Source of the DNA: Nocardia blacklockiae
GTDB lineage: Bacteria; Actinomycetota; Actinomycetes; Mycobacteriales; Mycobacteriaceae
Direction of reading: 5' to 3'
Length of the DNA stretch: 64,000 nucleotides
Assembly (NCBI RefSeq): GCF_015477355.1
Contig: NZ_JADLRJ010000011.1
Coordinates: 62,001-126,000, forward strand
Positions 57,201 through 64,000 of this stretch are shown here, in pieces; position 1 is the first letter of the stretch; each line of letters starts with the position of its first letter. Below the pieces are notes generated by a model. That model was not told where the DNA came from and did no database searches. It was given only the letters and a program-made list of their open reading frames with translations. Both the position numbers and the translations under genes were made by a program.

Positions 57201-58071
57201 GCCCGTCGTAATGGAGTTCTTTCGCGTGCCGCGCGATCTCCGACAGGCCGGCGTCCAGCGAGATAAAACCGTGCTCGTCTTCGGCGGCATCGCGTGTGAA
57301 CCCGGTGATGAGGGTCGCGCTGGCGTCGCCGACCAGCTTGGCGCGCAACTCCTGTGGGGTTTTGGGCTCCACCAGGTCGAGTGCGGCACCCGGATCGTGC
57401 GCTTCGGGAGCGACCATGGCGGTATCCAGCTTGGCCGTCGTCCAGAATTCGGTGTCTCCCCACTCGTCGTCCTGGTCGTCGGCGTAGAGGGAATTGAGCG
57501 CGGTGAGCACCGCGTCGTCGCCCATCGTCGTGCGCAGGTTGGCAAGGCTCTCGAACAACGCGTCGGTGCGATATACCTGCGGCAGCCGGGCCTCGGGATG
57601 CAGCGCGCGTACATGTTCCACATATCCGCCCAGCACCCGCTGCTCCAGGGATTTCGCGCCCAGCATGTGGTAAGGCACCAGCAGGAATTTGCGACCGTCG
57701 GCTTGCAGCCACTCATGTTTGGCCAGTACCGGCGCGAACTCGGTGCGGCTTCGAGCCTCCTGGTTGTTCGACAGCAGTGCATACAGCACCGCCATGAAAT
57801 GCGACTTACCCGAACCGAACGACCCGTGCAGGTAGGCCGGTTTGGAGGTGTGTCCGTCGAGTGCGGACTTGATCAGCGTGAGCGCCTGGTCGTAGTCGGC
57901 CAGTAGCTGCTCGGTGAGCACATACTCGCGCACCGCTTGTGCCGCGGCATCCGGATCGGATACCGACTCGACCAGGGCGAGCACGTAGTCCGAGGTGGAA
58001 ATGTGGTCCTTGATGTGAATCAGGTCTCGCAGCAACGGTTTCGGCGTGCCGGGTTTGGGTGCCACTGTCAC
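54199..58071 (-). CDS. pglY: BREX type 2 ATPase PglY (BrxC-like)
   Basis: A 1290-residue P-loop ATPase. Walker A GSFGSGKS at residues 83-90 (YLHGSFGSGKSHFMAVLYAL); a Walker B-like strand is DGLILFLDELVLWLH. Length and placement between pglX and pglZ match PglY, the type 2 counterpart of BrxC. It overlaps both neighbours by 4 bases, so expression is tightly coupled. The C-terminal 150 residues are polar and Pro-rich (EEPAPEPPPQTWQ). Confidence 0.9.
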   Translation of the reverse strand: MTVAPKPGTPKPLLRDLIHIKDHISTSDYVLALVESVSDPDAAAQAVREYVLTEQLLADYDQALTLIKSALDGHTSKPAYLHGSFGSGKSHFMAVLYALLSNNQEARSRTEFAPVLAKHEWLQADGRKFLLVPYHMLGAKSLEQRVLGGYVEHVRALHPEARLPQVYRTDALFESLANLRTTMGDDAVLTALNSLYADDQDDEWGDTEFWTTAKLDTAMVAPEAHDPGAALDLVEPKTPQELRAKLVGDASATLITGFTRDAAEDEHGFISLDAGLSEIARHAKELHYDGLILFLDELVLWLHTQMHDHKFVARETGKMTNFREGGDTRRAIPIVSFIARQRDPRELLGGEASGAYAAAIHDNLELASGRFDVIELEDRNLPEIAHERLLKPLNKDAEAQIDAAFAATKRVGPQVWDALLGSDQSTGADEASFKLAYPFSPSFLSTLVHMSTDLQRNRTGLKLMGELLAQRRDNLFLGQLVPLGDLYEVLTAGGDRPFVADKRIMFEAADRLYRNDLRPYLRRLYEVTEDDIDTYLHRPVEITDTKVVNGCKQFTTDNQLLCTLLLSALAPSAPALHDLNARSLGALNHGSIATPIPGAEVGVIANKIREWAAQFAEIKYSEPDANPGVHLELTGVNVDMVLANASVNNTRANRAALAKRLLIGEFGIGPDSDVSGSHPLQFVWRGSNRTVEVVFGNVRDEDELPDNQLQPYDNSLWRLVIDLPFDEDEHTAREDATRVRELRAKQQDHPTKTVAWLPDFLSKARWDGFQKLVVIDKAVADRARFDSQYAGHLNADNRSTAWNLLTTQRDTLMNQMRAAFKKAYGLDAKTETDVQNVFDDHLQPLPEIADLRLPFGSTMHDGIRHLAGIMLAHQYPAHPDFSDDIGTPVRAADAKTIFAHVRSAAETRDGRVEIPAKDRKIMQRIAVPLGLGEQKEAYFELSRRWADDFRRFAATDGVTGDLPIKTLAEWTDRPPRGLDEFLKTLVIAAFAAMDDRVWMRAGVAQDTLPEPNQLKPGDALGKQPLPSEPVWETARQRLEEITGNKPPVLLRGPMVQQLARQVTAFARDFAEPAAALVRQLESHTTFLDLDGSDRLALAHRATALLAAVSATSESGSATAKKTVEAFAGFDLGEATPQHLGASLKQARAVADSLDTAPWGTLRLYRRLGDPGERLLESLRKTARANQFSDDLVAKLTDTADAITTALDTEEPAPEPPPQTWQRSEHVDLSDESNNPPVQPDPTPGTPARSGSRSCPAVNLRDAIDELQHQVADLARREPGARIMVSWQVIE

Positions 58072-61000
58072 TCCTTCGTTCTGCGTGCGCGAGTGGTTTT
58101 GCCGGAGTTCGCGGCCCGGCCGCGGGTGGCGGGCGGACGCCAGGCGCGCAGGTCGTCGTCGGTCAATCCGTGCTCGCTTTGGACTTGGCGGCGGTATCCG
58201 GCAAAGAATTCGGCGGGGGATCCGCTGTAGGCGTCATCGAATTCGTTGTGCCACTGGTAAAGCCAGGGCTGAAGCTCCAGGAGACCGGCGAGCAGTGGGG
58301 TGATCTGCTCGGTATCCAGGGCATGTGTCGTGAAGTATGTGGCGAGGGCCTGGGCCTGTTCTCGGTGATCCCAGCCCGCCCAGCCGTAGCGTTGGGGCGT
58401 GGGGGTGTTGGTGTCGCCGTAGGAGATGAAGCGTTCCTTCGGGACGTCGAGTTTTCCGCGGGCCTGCCAGTACGAGGTGCGGAGGAAATCCGCGCTGGTG
58501 TACTTGGGCGGTGTCGGGATCGAGGCGCGAATCTTGAGCTGCTGCTCCAGGTTCGGCGCGTTGTCCTCCTGGCGTTGGAGGTCCCAGACGTGCTCCCAGT
58601 CGGCGCGTTTGCGGAGGCCGGAGGGTTTGTAGCGGAGGGCGGCGAGGAAGGGGACGTGCTCGTTGGTGAACAGGTCCGTTACCACTTTCGCGAGGTCTTG
58701 GCGTGGGGCGTAGATCGCGGCGACCGAGGTGAAGTCTTCGTCCTGTGAGATAAGGTCTGTCAGGCGGGGCAGGGTGCGGATGACGGGTTGGTCGTTCTCG
58801 TCGTGCCAGTGGTCGTGGCGCTCGATACGCTCAAGGAGCCAGGATCGGAGGGCTCTGTGTTGCAAGGTATCCCAACCATCGGTAGCCCATCGGCGTTTGT
58901 ATTCGGGACGCTCGATCATGTTGATTGCACGGTTGTTCTCAATGGCATCGATACGTTTTTCTACGATGCGTCTGTAGGAGGCTGGCCAGTCAGAGGGGAT
59001 TTCAGTTATAGGGGTCGAGTTGTGACGGTGGAACCATTCTCCAGATGCCTCACCCTGGGCAATGCGGCGGGCTAGGACGATCTCAAATGCTCGCTCGCCC
59101 AATGATAGTTCTGGTAAGTCGTGCTCGGATGCGCAAAGATTATCGGGATACACTTTGTAGAGCGAATAAGTTTGCCAGTCCAGTTCCTCCTGCTTCGCGA
59201 TCATACGTGCTCTATCGGAATGCCAATCTGCTCTAGCATCTCGTAGCAGGGCAGCGGTTGGCGTGCTGTGCTTCGTGATTTCGGCCGGGCTATTTTGGCT
59301 GATCCTGTGCGCGAGTCTGTCAAGATCTTGGGAAGCACGAACCGGTAGCTGCTTGGGGAGTGGGAAGCTCTCCAATTTTGTCCCTGTAAACTCGAACCGG
59401 TGCTCCCAGAGCTCATCCGAAATACCGCCGCCGATACCCCCGTTCCCCTTGCTCTGACTGACCATCTTGAGCCAGAAGCAGGCAGTGGAGCTATTGAGCA
59501 GCCCGAGTAGCCGCAGATGTTCCTCCTCGTCGGCACCCTTCGGTAGCTTAATTACCGGGGCGGACTGCTTGAACACTTTTCCGCCACGATCGAGAATAAA
59601 ATGGTTATGGGTAGCGACGAACGCAAACGCAATACCCAGCTTGACGGCGAAGCGCTCGGGGTGCCATCTGCTCCACTCAAACCATGTCAGACCAATTTCT
59701 TCGTGCACTCCGCCCGGCTCTCGTCGGGTTCGCAGTAAAGTCCTGGATCGCCATAGCAGCCGAACAACATCGGGCGTATGATCTGCTTGATGGTCGGAGT
59801 TGTAAGGAAAGATGCTTTCCGTATCGGGGTAGATGTTCCAGTCGCGAAGGACGTCACCTTCGGCCAGCGGAACAATATGTGAACGGTCGATTCCGAAGCG
59901 TGTCCAGGTGCCCGGATTGGCAAAGTAAGCCTCGTCGTTACCCGTATGTGTATAACGGCCAATTGCGCGTCGTACTGCCGAAAGTTGAGCCGCACTGGAT
60001 TGCTCGATCTGCTTGACCATCTCAAGTCCGCCATCGAGCAGTATCCACGGATGCTTGCTGAAGTACCTTATTCGATCTAGATCGTCTACTGAGACCCATC
60101 GGCCAGCGAAACCGGGGCTGTCGATGTTCGTGATAATTTCATTCCATACTAAGCCGTCCTTCGGATCTGCGGGAGCTTTGGGTTCGCCCTGGATGCTTCG
60201 TACGGTGCGAACCGTTGGGGCCCGATGATCTCCGGATCGTGTCGTGCCGATAAGTATCACGGTCGGGGTTCCATGTCCCGGAATATAGGCGCCGGAGGTA
60301 TCGATCACTTCGGTGAGCTCGACTTTCTCGGCGAGGTAGTCTTCGATAACATTCTTCCCGAATTCACGTTTCATGAACGCGTTGTCAGTTATCTGGCCGA
60401 CTCGTCCGTACCCGCGTCCGTCGCTGTCTCCACGTATTGCGAGTTCAAAAAACCTGACAGCAAAAGGGGTTGATAGGTGATATTGGTTGACGGCGATTCC
60501 TTTATATATTTCTTTATATGCCTTGTTGAGTTTCTTATCTTTGGCAGTAATGTATGGCGGATTGCCGACCACCACGTGGTAGCGCCCGTTCTCCAGAATG
60601 CGCGGATGCTCGGGGACATCCTCGGTGCCGTAGGAAAATTCGGCAAGTGGACCAGCACCTCCGGTGATGCTCAAATCCCCTTCGAGCTGCCGCTTCTGAA
60701 TCAGCGAGTCGCCGACCGCCAAGTGAATCGGCCATTCGAACTCGGCGGCTTTGGCGAGCGTGTCGATCCGCGCCGCCGCCATCGCCGCCACCAGCAGCCG
60801 GAAGCGGGCGATGGCGACAGCGAAGGGGTTGAGGTCCACGCCGTGCACCGAGTCCAGCGCCGACCGCACTCGTTGATGCAGGTCTTTCCCCCGCGGCTGC
60901 ACTTCCCATGCTTCGACCAGACGCCGAAATGCTCCGAGCACGAAATGCCCTGAGCCGCAGGTCGGGTCGATGATCTTGAACTCTTCGTGTCCGAATTCAC

Positions 61001-61718
61001 TGAGTGCCGGGGTCATGGTGCGATCGAGGATGAACTCCTCCACGAACACCGGGGTTTGCAGCAGCGCGTATGCCTTGCGCGCGTTCTCCGACAGATCCTG
61101 GTATAGGTCACCGAGGAAATGCGTATTCCAGCCCTCCTTTCTGCGCTCCCTCAGAGGATCTGTGAAATCGTGCTCCAGCTGCCCGTATTTGTCTCGGGCA
61201 CGCCAAAATTTGACAAGTGCCCCCGCGCCCTCATGAGAAAGCGGTATCTGGAAGAGTGCGTTGTGGGCTGGGGAGAACAGGAGCTTGCCGGCCCGGATGG
61301 AGTCGAGTTCTGCGAAGGCGCGCAGCAGCCAACCGCGGTAGGTGGGGTCGGGATCGGATTCGACGTAGGCGTCGTAGCGGGCCTGTGCCAGGTCGCGGCG
61401 GTCGGTATCGGGTCCGGTCAGGTAGGGCTCGGTGATGAGCCCGTTGTCTTCGCAGAAGCGCACGAAGACGGTGCCCAGCACCCAGGCGGCGGCCACCTGG
61501 GGGATGCGGCCCGGGAATTTATCGTCTCCCACAAGCCATGTCGACCAGGTGGCGGCGGTGCGGCCGACCTCCTTGGCCTCACGGTATTCGTCGAGCAACC
61601 GATCCCTCGCCGCCCGGGCGTGTTCCGTCACGGGGTGCTCGACTTGCTCGGTCAGGTCCTTCTCGGCTGCCACCACCTGCTTGCGAAGGTCTGCCAGCAA
61701 TGCGACGCGATCGATCAT
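58068..61718 (-). CDS. pglX: BREX type 2 adenine-specific DNA methyltransferase PglX
   Basis: A 1216-residue N6-adenine methyltransferase that marks self DNA. SAM motif DPTCGSGHF at about 251-259, catalytic NPPY at 386-389 in [11 protein letters not shown], preceded by [17 protein letters not shown]. Start at 61718 by ATGA overlap with pglW. DNA from about 60,545 down to 58,890 is distinctly AT-richer, with rarer codons, starting just after NPPY and covering the target-recognition part. The N- and C-terminal portions have host-like GC. It is intact in frame, so it should be active. Confidence 0.9.
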   Translation of the reverse strand: MIDRVALLADLRKQVVAAEKDLTEQVEHPVTEHARAARDRLLDEYREAKEVGRTAATWSTWLVGDDKFPGRIPQVAAAWVLGTVFVRFCEDNGLITEPYLTGPDTDRRDLAQARYDAYVESDPDPTYRGWLLRAFAELDSIRAGKLLFSPAHNALFQIPLSHEGAGALVKFWRARDKYGQLEHDFTDPLRERRKEGWNTHFLGDLYQDLSENARKAYALLQTPVFVEEFILDRTMTPALSEFGHEEFKIIDPTCGSGHFVLGAFRRLVEAWEVQPRGKDLHQRVRSALDSVHGVDLNPFAVAIARFRLLVAAMAAARIDTLAKAAEFEWPIHLAVGDSLIQKRQLEGDLSITGGAGPLAEFSYGTEDVPEHPRILENGRYHVVVGNPPYITAKDKKLNKAYKEIYKGIAVNQYHLSTPFAVRFFELAIRGDSDGRGYGRVGQITDNAFMKREFGKNVIEDYLAEKVELTEVIDTSGAYIPGHGTPTVILIGTTRSGDHRAPTVRTVRSIQGEPKAPADPKDGLVWNEIITNIDSPGFAGRWVSVDDLDRIRYFSKHPWILLDGGLEMVKQIEQSSAAQLSAVRRAIGRYTHTGNDEAYFANPGTWTRFGIDRSHIVPLAEGDVLRDWNIYPDTESIFPYNSDHQADHTPDVVRLLWRSRTLLRTRREPGGVHEEIGLTWFEWSRWHPERFAVKLGIAFAFVATHNHFILDRGGKVFKQSAPVIKLPKGADEEEHLRLLGLLNSSTACFWLKMVSQSKGNGGIGGGISDELWEHRFEFTGTKLESFPLPKQLPVRASQDLDRLAHRISQNSPAEITKHSTPTAALLRDARADWHSDRARMIAKQEELDWQTYSLYKVYPDNLCASEHDLPELSLGERAFEIVLARRIAQGEASGEWFHRHNSTPITEIPSDWPASYRRIVEKRIDAIENNRAINMIERPEYKRRWATDGWDTLQHRALRSWLLERIERHDHWHDENDQPVIRTLPRLTDLISQDEDFTSVAAIYAPRQDLAKVVTDLFTNEHVPFLAALRYKPSGLRKRADWEHVWDLQRQEDNAPNLEQQLKIRASIPTPPKYTSADFLRTSYWQARGKLDVPKERFISYGDTNTPTPQRYGWAGWDHREQAQALATYFTTHALDTEQITPLLAGLLELQPWLYQWHNEFDDAYSGSPAEFFAGYRRQVQSEHGLTDDDLRAWRPPATRGRAANSGKTTRARRTKE

Positions 61719-64000
61719 GCCGACACTCCTGTGTTGTCGCCGTTGATGTTTCGGATACCGGATCGGTGTGTGTTGCGGATCCAGTCGTCGGTCAGCACGA
61801 TCCACTCGCTGAACCCGGCCTGGAAGGGGACAGCGACGGTGCCCAGGCGCGGCTCGCGATCGGGGTCGTCCTGCGGGCAGAGCATCCACAGTCCATGTCC
61901 GCTGTGCCGGGCCTGGTCTGCGAGCCTGTTCAATACGCCTATGGCGTTGTAGCGAGCGAACGCAAAAGTGTCGACCATGAGTACCGGGCCTGGCGCTGCG
62001 GCCAAGCGCGTCAGCACCTCGGGTTGGATGCGGCCGAACGCTGTCTGCGCGAACTCGGCGAAGCGGGTCGCGCCCTTGCTGCCGGGGTCGGCCGCGTCGG
62101 CTCGGAGGATCGTCTCCCAGGTCGGTTTACCACCGGCGGGAACCAGGTCGTGCAAGACGGACAGGAAGAGTCCGGTTATGGAGATCTGTTCGGCCGCAAA
62201 ACGATTCGCGATCTCGTTGGCGGCCAGGTTGGCGATCGAGGAACGCACCGTCAGCACCCGGAAGCCGTCGCGACCGGCGGCGGCGGTGAGCTGTTCCTCG
62301 GCGAGAGCCGCTGCCCGGACCGTGGGATCGTCGGCCCAGCGGCCGTCCCGGACGGTAGTGGCGGTGGACCGGCGGCCCGACCAGACCGACAGCGAGCTGA
62401 AGGCATCTATCCCGTGGGTCGGCAGATAGCGGACTATTCCCTCGGCACTGGTCTCCAGCACCAGATCGAATCCGGCGTTACGCAGCGCCACGGTGAGCTC
62501 CGAACCTTCCGGAAGCCCTTGTCCCGCTCCGAGCTCCGGGAAGCGAGTGCGAATCCGTTCGTGCACCTCCGCCACCCGTATGCCGGGCTGGCGCCGGCGT
62601 TCCAGGCCGGGGATGAGGCGGATCAGCCCCGCCTGGGTGAGCCGGGCCGCTCTTACCAGCGGCAGCGTCAGGGGATAGATCTCCAACCGCGGTGTGGCCG
62701 CGGCATTCCGCGAGGCGCCCACCGCCAACTGCACCAGCCGCCGCTCGTCCCAGCCCAGATCGGACCATGCGACGACTCCTGGTGGCACGTCGATGGCGCT
62801 CAATCGTTCCAGGACGGTACCGGGTGTGGGGAGGGTCGCCGAATCGGCCAGCCGGTCGGCCGCGGCGCCGAGCCGCGCCGCGTAGCCCAATAATGCCTTT
62901 ACCGACGGTGTTTCGGGTGGGTCGTTGGCTTCGTCCACCTCCAAGGCCAGTACCACCGGTAGTGCGCCGTCGCGCGGGCTGTTGCACTCGAACGCCGCCT
63001 CGTCCGGGGTCAGTTGTTCGGCCTCCACGACCGCGCGCAGCACAGCCACCGCAAGTGCCCGGCGCTGTGCACGCCCGTCGAGGCGGGTGCCGCGACGCAC
63101 GATCAAGGCATCGGCGAGCTCGACGACGGAGGCGACGCGGCCGAATTCCCCTAGCAGTTCCACGAGTTCGTCGCGCACCGCGGACAGCGCGTCGGATTTG
63201 CGCCACCTCTGACGCATCTGCTTGAGCGATTGCGAGATGGCGGGCGAGGTGACGCCCATCGATGCCGCAACCGCCGACTGCGTCGGCCACACGCCGAGGT
63301 CCGGCAGGTCTTCCACACCCGGGACCTGGAGCAGCCGGGTCACCATGGCGATCTTCTTGGCGTTGGAGCCGTTGTTGTTCAGCTCCGGCACCAGCTGCGA
63401 CACCAGGGCGTCCAGGCTCAGCGCTCGCAGTACCGTCTGGCCCAGATCTGCTGCGGCGGACTGTGCTTCGCCGAGTTCTTCCTTTGCGTCGCGCCGGCCT
63501 TCGGCAGTGAGCGGGTTGGGTGCGGTGCGGCCCAGCAGTCTGCCCCATTGCTTCTGGCGACCCTGGATTTCGATGCGAGTACGCGCACCCAGGCCGGGGG
63601 CGTTGATGAGGTTGCGCTGGCTGTAGTCGAGCAAATCGCCAACCGTGTTGATACCCAGTCCATACAAGAACTGCTCGGCTGCCGCGGTCAAACCGGCTGT
63701 GGCCAACGGAGTTTCGCGAGTTGCCTGCTCGGCGATCCGGTCGCGTTCCTGGCTGGACGTTTCCGCATCCGCGGGTGCGAGATAACCTCCGCCGGCGTGG
63801 GTTTCGAAGTCGGCGCTCTCGGCCGCGTCCACGACCGGCTGCCGGGTACGTGGCCGGGACGGCACGGCTCGCGCCATCTCCAGGAAGATGCGCCGCCACT
63901 CGTCTCGCATCGGTTTGAGGTCGTCGAACCGCTGGGCGGCATCCCGGTGTAATGCCTTGCGGAAGAACGCGATCAGTCCGTCCCGAATGGAGGGATCGAA
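61715..64000 (-). CDS. pglW: BREX type 2 serine/threonine kinase PglW, C-terminal part
   Basis: At least 762 residues; the frame is open to the window edge, so the start and the kinase core lie outside. The first residues visible (DPSIRDGLIAFFRKALHRDA) look like the end of a protein kinase lobe. Later come a helix-hairpin-helix-like stretch (LYGLGINTVGDLLDYSQRNL), an HTH-like part (QSAVAASMGVTSPAISQSLK) and a C-terminal fold ending FSEWIVLTDDWIRN. Order before pglX, by ATGA overlap, and long C-terminus fit PglW. The kinase motifs cannot be checked here. Confidence 0.8.
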   Translation of the reverse strand, partial: FDPSIRDGLIAFFRKALHRDAAQRFDDLKPMRDEWRRIFLEMARAVPSRPRTRQPVVDAAESADFETHAGGGYLAPADAETSSQERDRIAEQATRETPLATAGLTAAAEQFLYGLGINTVGDLLDYSQRNLINAPGLGARTRIEIQGRQKQWGRLLGRTAPNPLTAEGRRDAKEELGEAQSAAADLGQTVLRALSLDALVSQLVPELNNNGSNAKKIAMVTRLLQVPGVEDLPDLGVWPTQSAVAASMGVTSPAISQSLKQMRQRWRKSDALSAVRDELVELLGEFGRVASVVELADALIVRRGTRLDGRAQRRALAVAVLRAVVEAEQLTPDEAAFECNSPRDGALPVVLALEVDEANDPPETPSVKALLGYAARLGAAADRLADSATLPTPGTVLERLSAIDVPPGVVAWSDLGWDERRLVQLAVGASRNAAATPRLEIYPLTLPLVRAARLTQAGLIRLIPGLERRRQPGIRVAEVHERIRTRFPELGAGQGLPEGSELTVALRNAGFDLVLETSAEGIVRYLPTHGIDAFSSLSVWSGRRSTATTVRDGRWADDPTVRAAALAEEQLTAAAGRDGFRVLTVRSSIANLAANEIANRFAAEQISITGLFLSVLHDLVPAGGKPTWETILRADAADPGSKGATRFAEFAQTAFGRIQPEVLTRLAAAPGPVLMVDTFAFARYNAIGVLNRLADQARHSGHGLWMLCPQDDPDREPRLGTVAVPFQAGFSEWIVLTDDWIRNTHRSGIRNINGDNTGVSA

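Larger units (their letters stand above)
45996..64000. mobile_element. genomic (defence) island at tRNA-Val, right end outside window
   Basis: From the 3' end of tRNA-Val onward lie an integrase remnant, an unknown PH-like protein, a helicase fragment and the BREX type 2 operon. All but the helicase fragment read on the minus strand. No second copy of the tRNA 3' end (attR) is seen up to 64000, so the island extends past the window. It is inferred from gene content and tRNA position, not from flanking repeats. Confidence 0.55.

Overview
The window is GC-rich actinomycete DNA, most probably from a mycolic-acid genus such as Nocardia or a close relative. The main evidence is the block at 35.4-45.9 kb: accD6, one KasA/KasB-type ketosynthase, acpM, fabD, a PucR/MabR-type regulator, aceE, a lipoprotein, a DUF3052 protein and AhpE. 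This matches the gene order I know from the Mycobacterium tuberculosis FAS-II region, but with a single ketosynthase. Other support comes from the mycobacterial-type c subunit, the Ddn-type F420 family and DUF3145. The genus is an inference.

Layout. 0-4.5 kb: three small membrane proteins (one with a Gly/Cys-rich tail), a glycine-rich-domain (DUF1399-like) protein, a TerC transporter behind a structured leader, a quinone reductase behind a MerR/SoxR-type promoter, and a Ddn-like protein. 4.6-11.4 kb: an accessory patch beside a CAU tRNA. It has two paralogous HTH-TPR regulators with a shared leader motif, each divergent from small genes, one intact and one frameshifted DUF6879 gene, and other small unknowns. 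11.5-16.3 kb: an anchored beta-propeller, a truncated haemoglobin and an ATP-synthase F0 operon (atpI-a-c-b-b'). The F0 operon ends at a hairpin with no delta, alpha, gamma, beta or epsilon genes after it. 16.6-25.6 kb: a LuxR-type regulator and a divergent biosynthetic cluster. It holds two OleA-like ketosynthases with complementary catalytic residues, an OleC-like ligase, a small membrane protein, an OleD-like reductase and an alpha/beta hydrolase with a Cys nucleophile. This looks like the ole/nocardiolactone type of 2-alkyl-3-hydroxy acid, beta-lactone or olefin pathway. 25.6-35.3 kb: a 26-bp minisatellite, a TerD-DUF2510-HNH fusion, a fused PabA-PabB, an aminoglycoside-phosphotransferase-fold protein, a DinB protein, two serine beta-lactamase-fold proteins, DUF3145 and a coiled-coil protein. 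35.4-45.9 kb: the FAS-II/aceE block with a palindromic operator just upstream of fabD.

45.9-64 kb is a defence island at a tRNA-Val gene. An integrase C-terminal remnant, a PH/GRAM-like protein and a helicase fragment are followed by a BREX type 2 (Pgl) system read from right to left: pglW (5' end outside the window), pglX, pglY, pglZ, brxD, brxHI. Most junctions are 4-base ATGA overlaps. The central specificity part of pglX is clearly AT-richer than its flanks, which suggests cassette exchange.

Most convincing leads: the F0-only operon, the split-catalysis ketosynthase pair with its Cys-nucleophile hydrolase, the BREX type 2 island with a mosaic PglX, and the RNA or operator elements before terC, the quinone reductase and fabD. 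All assignments come from reading the sequence; no database search was run.
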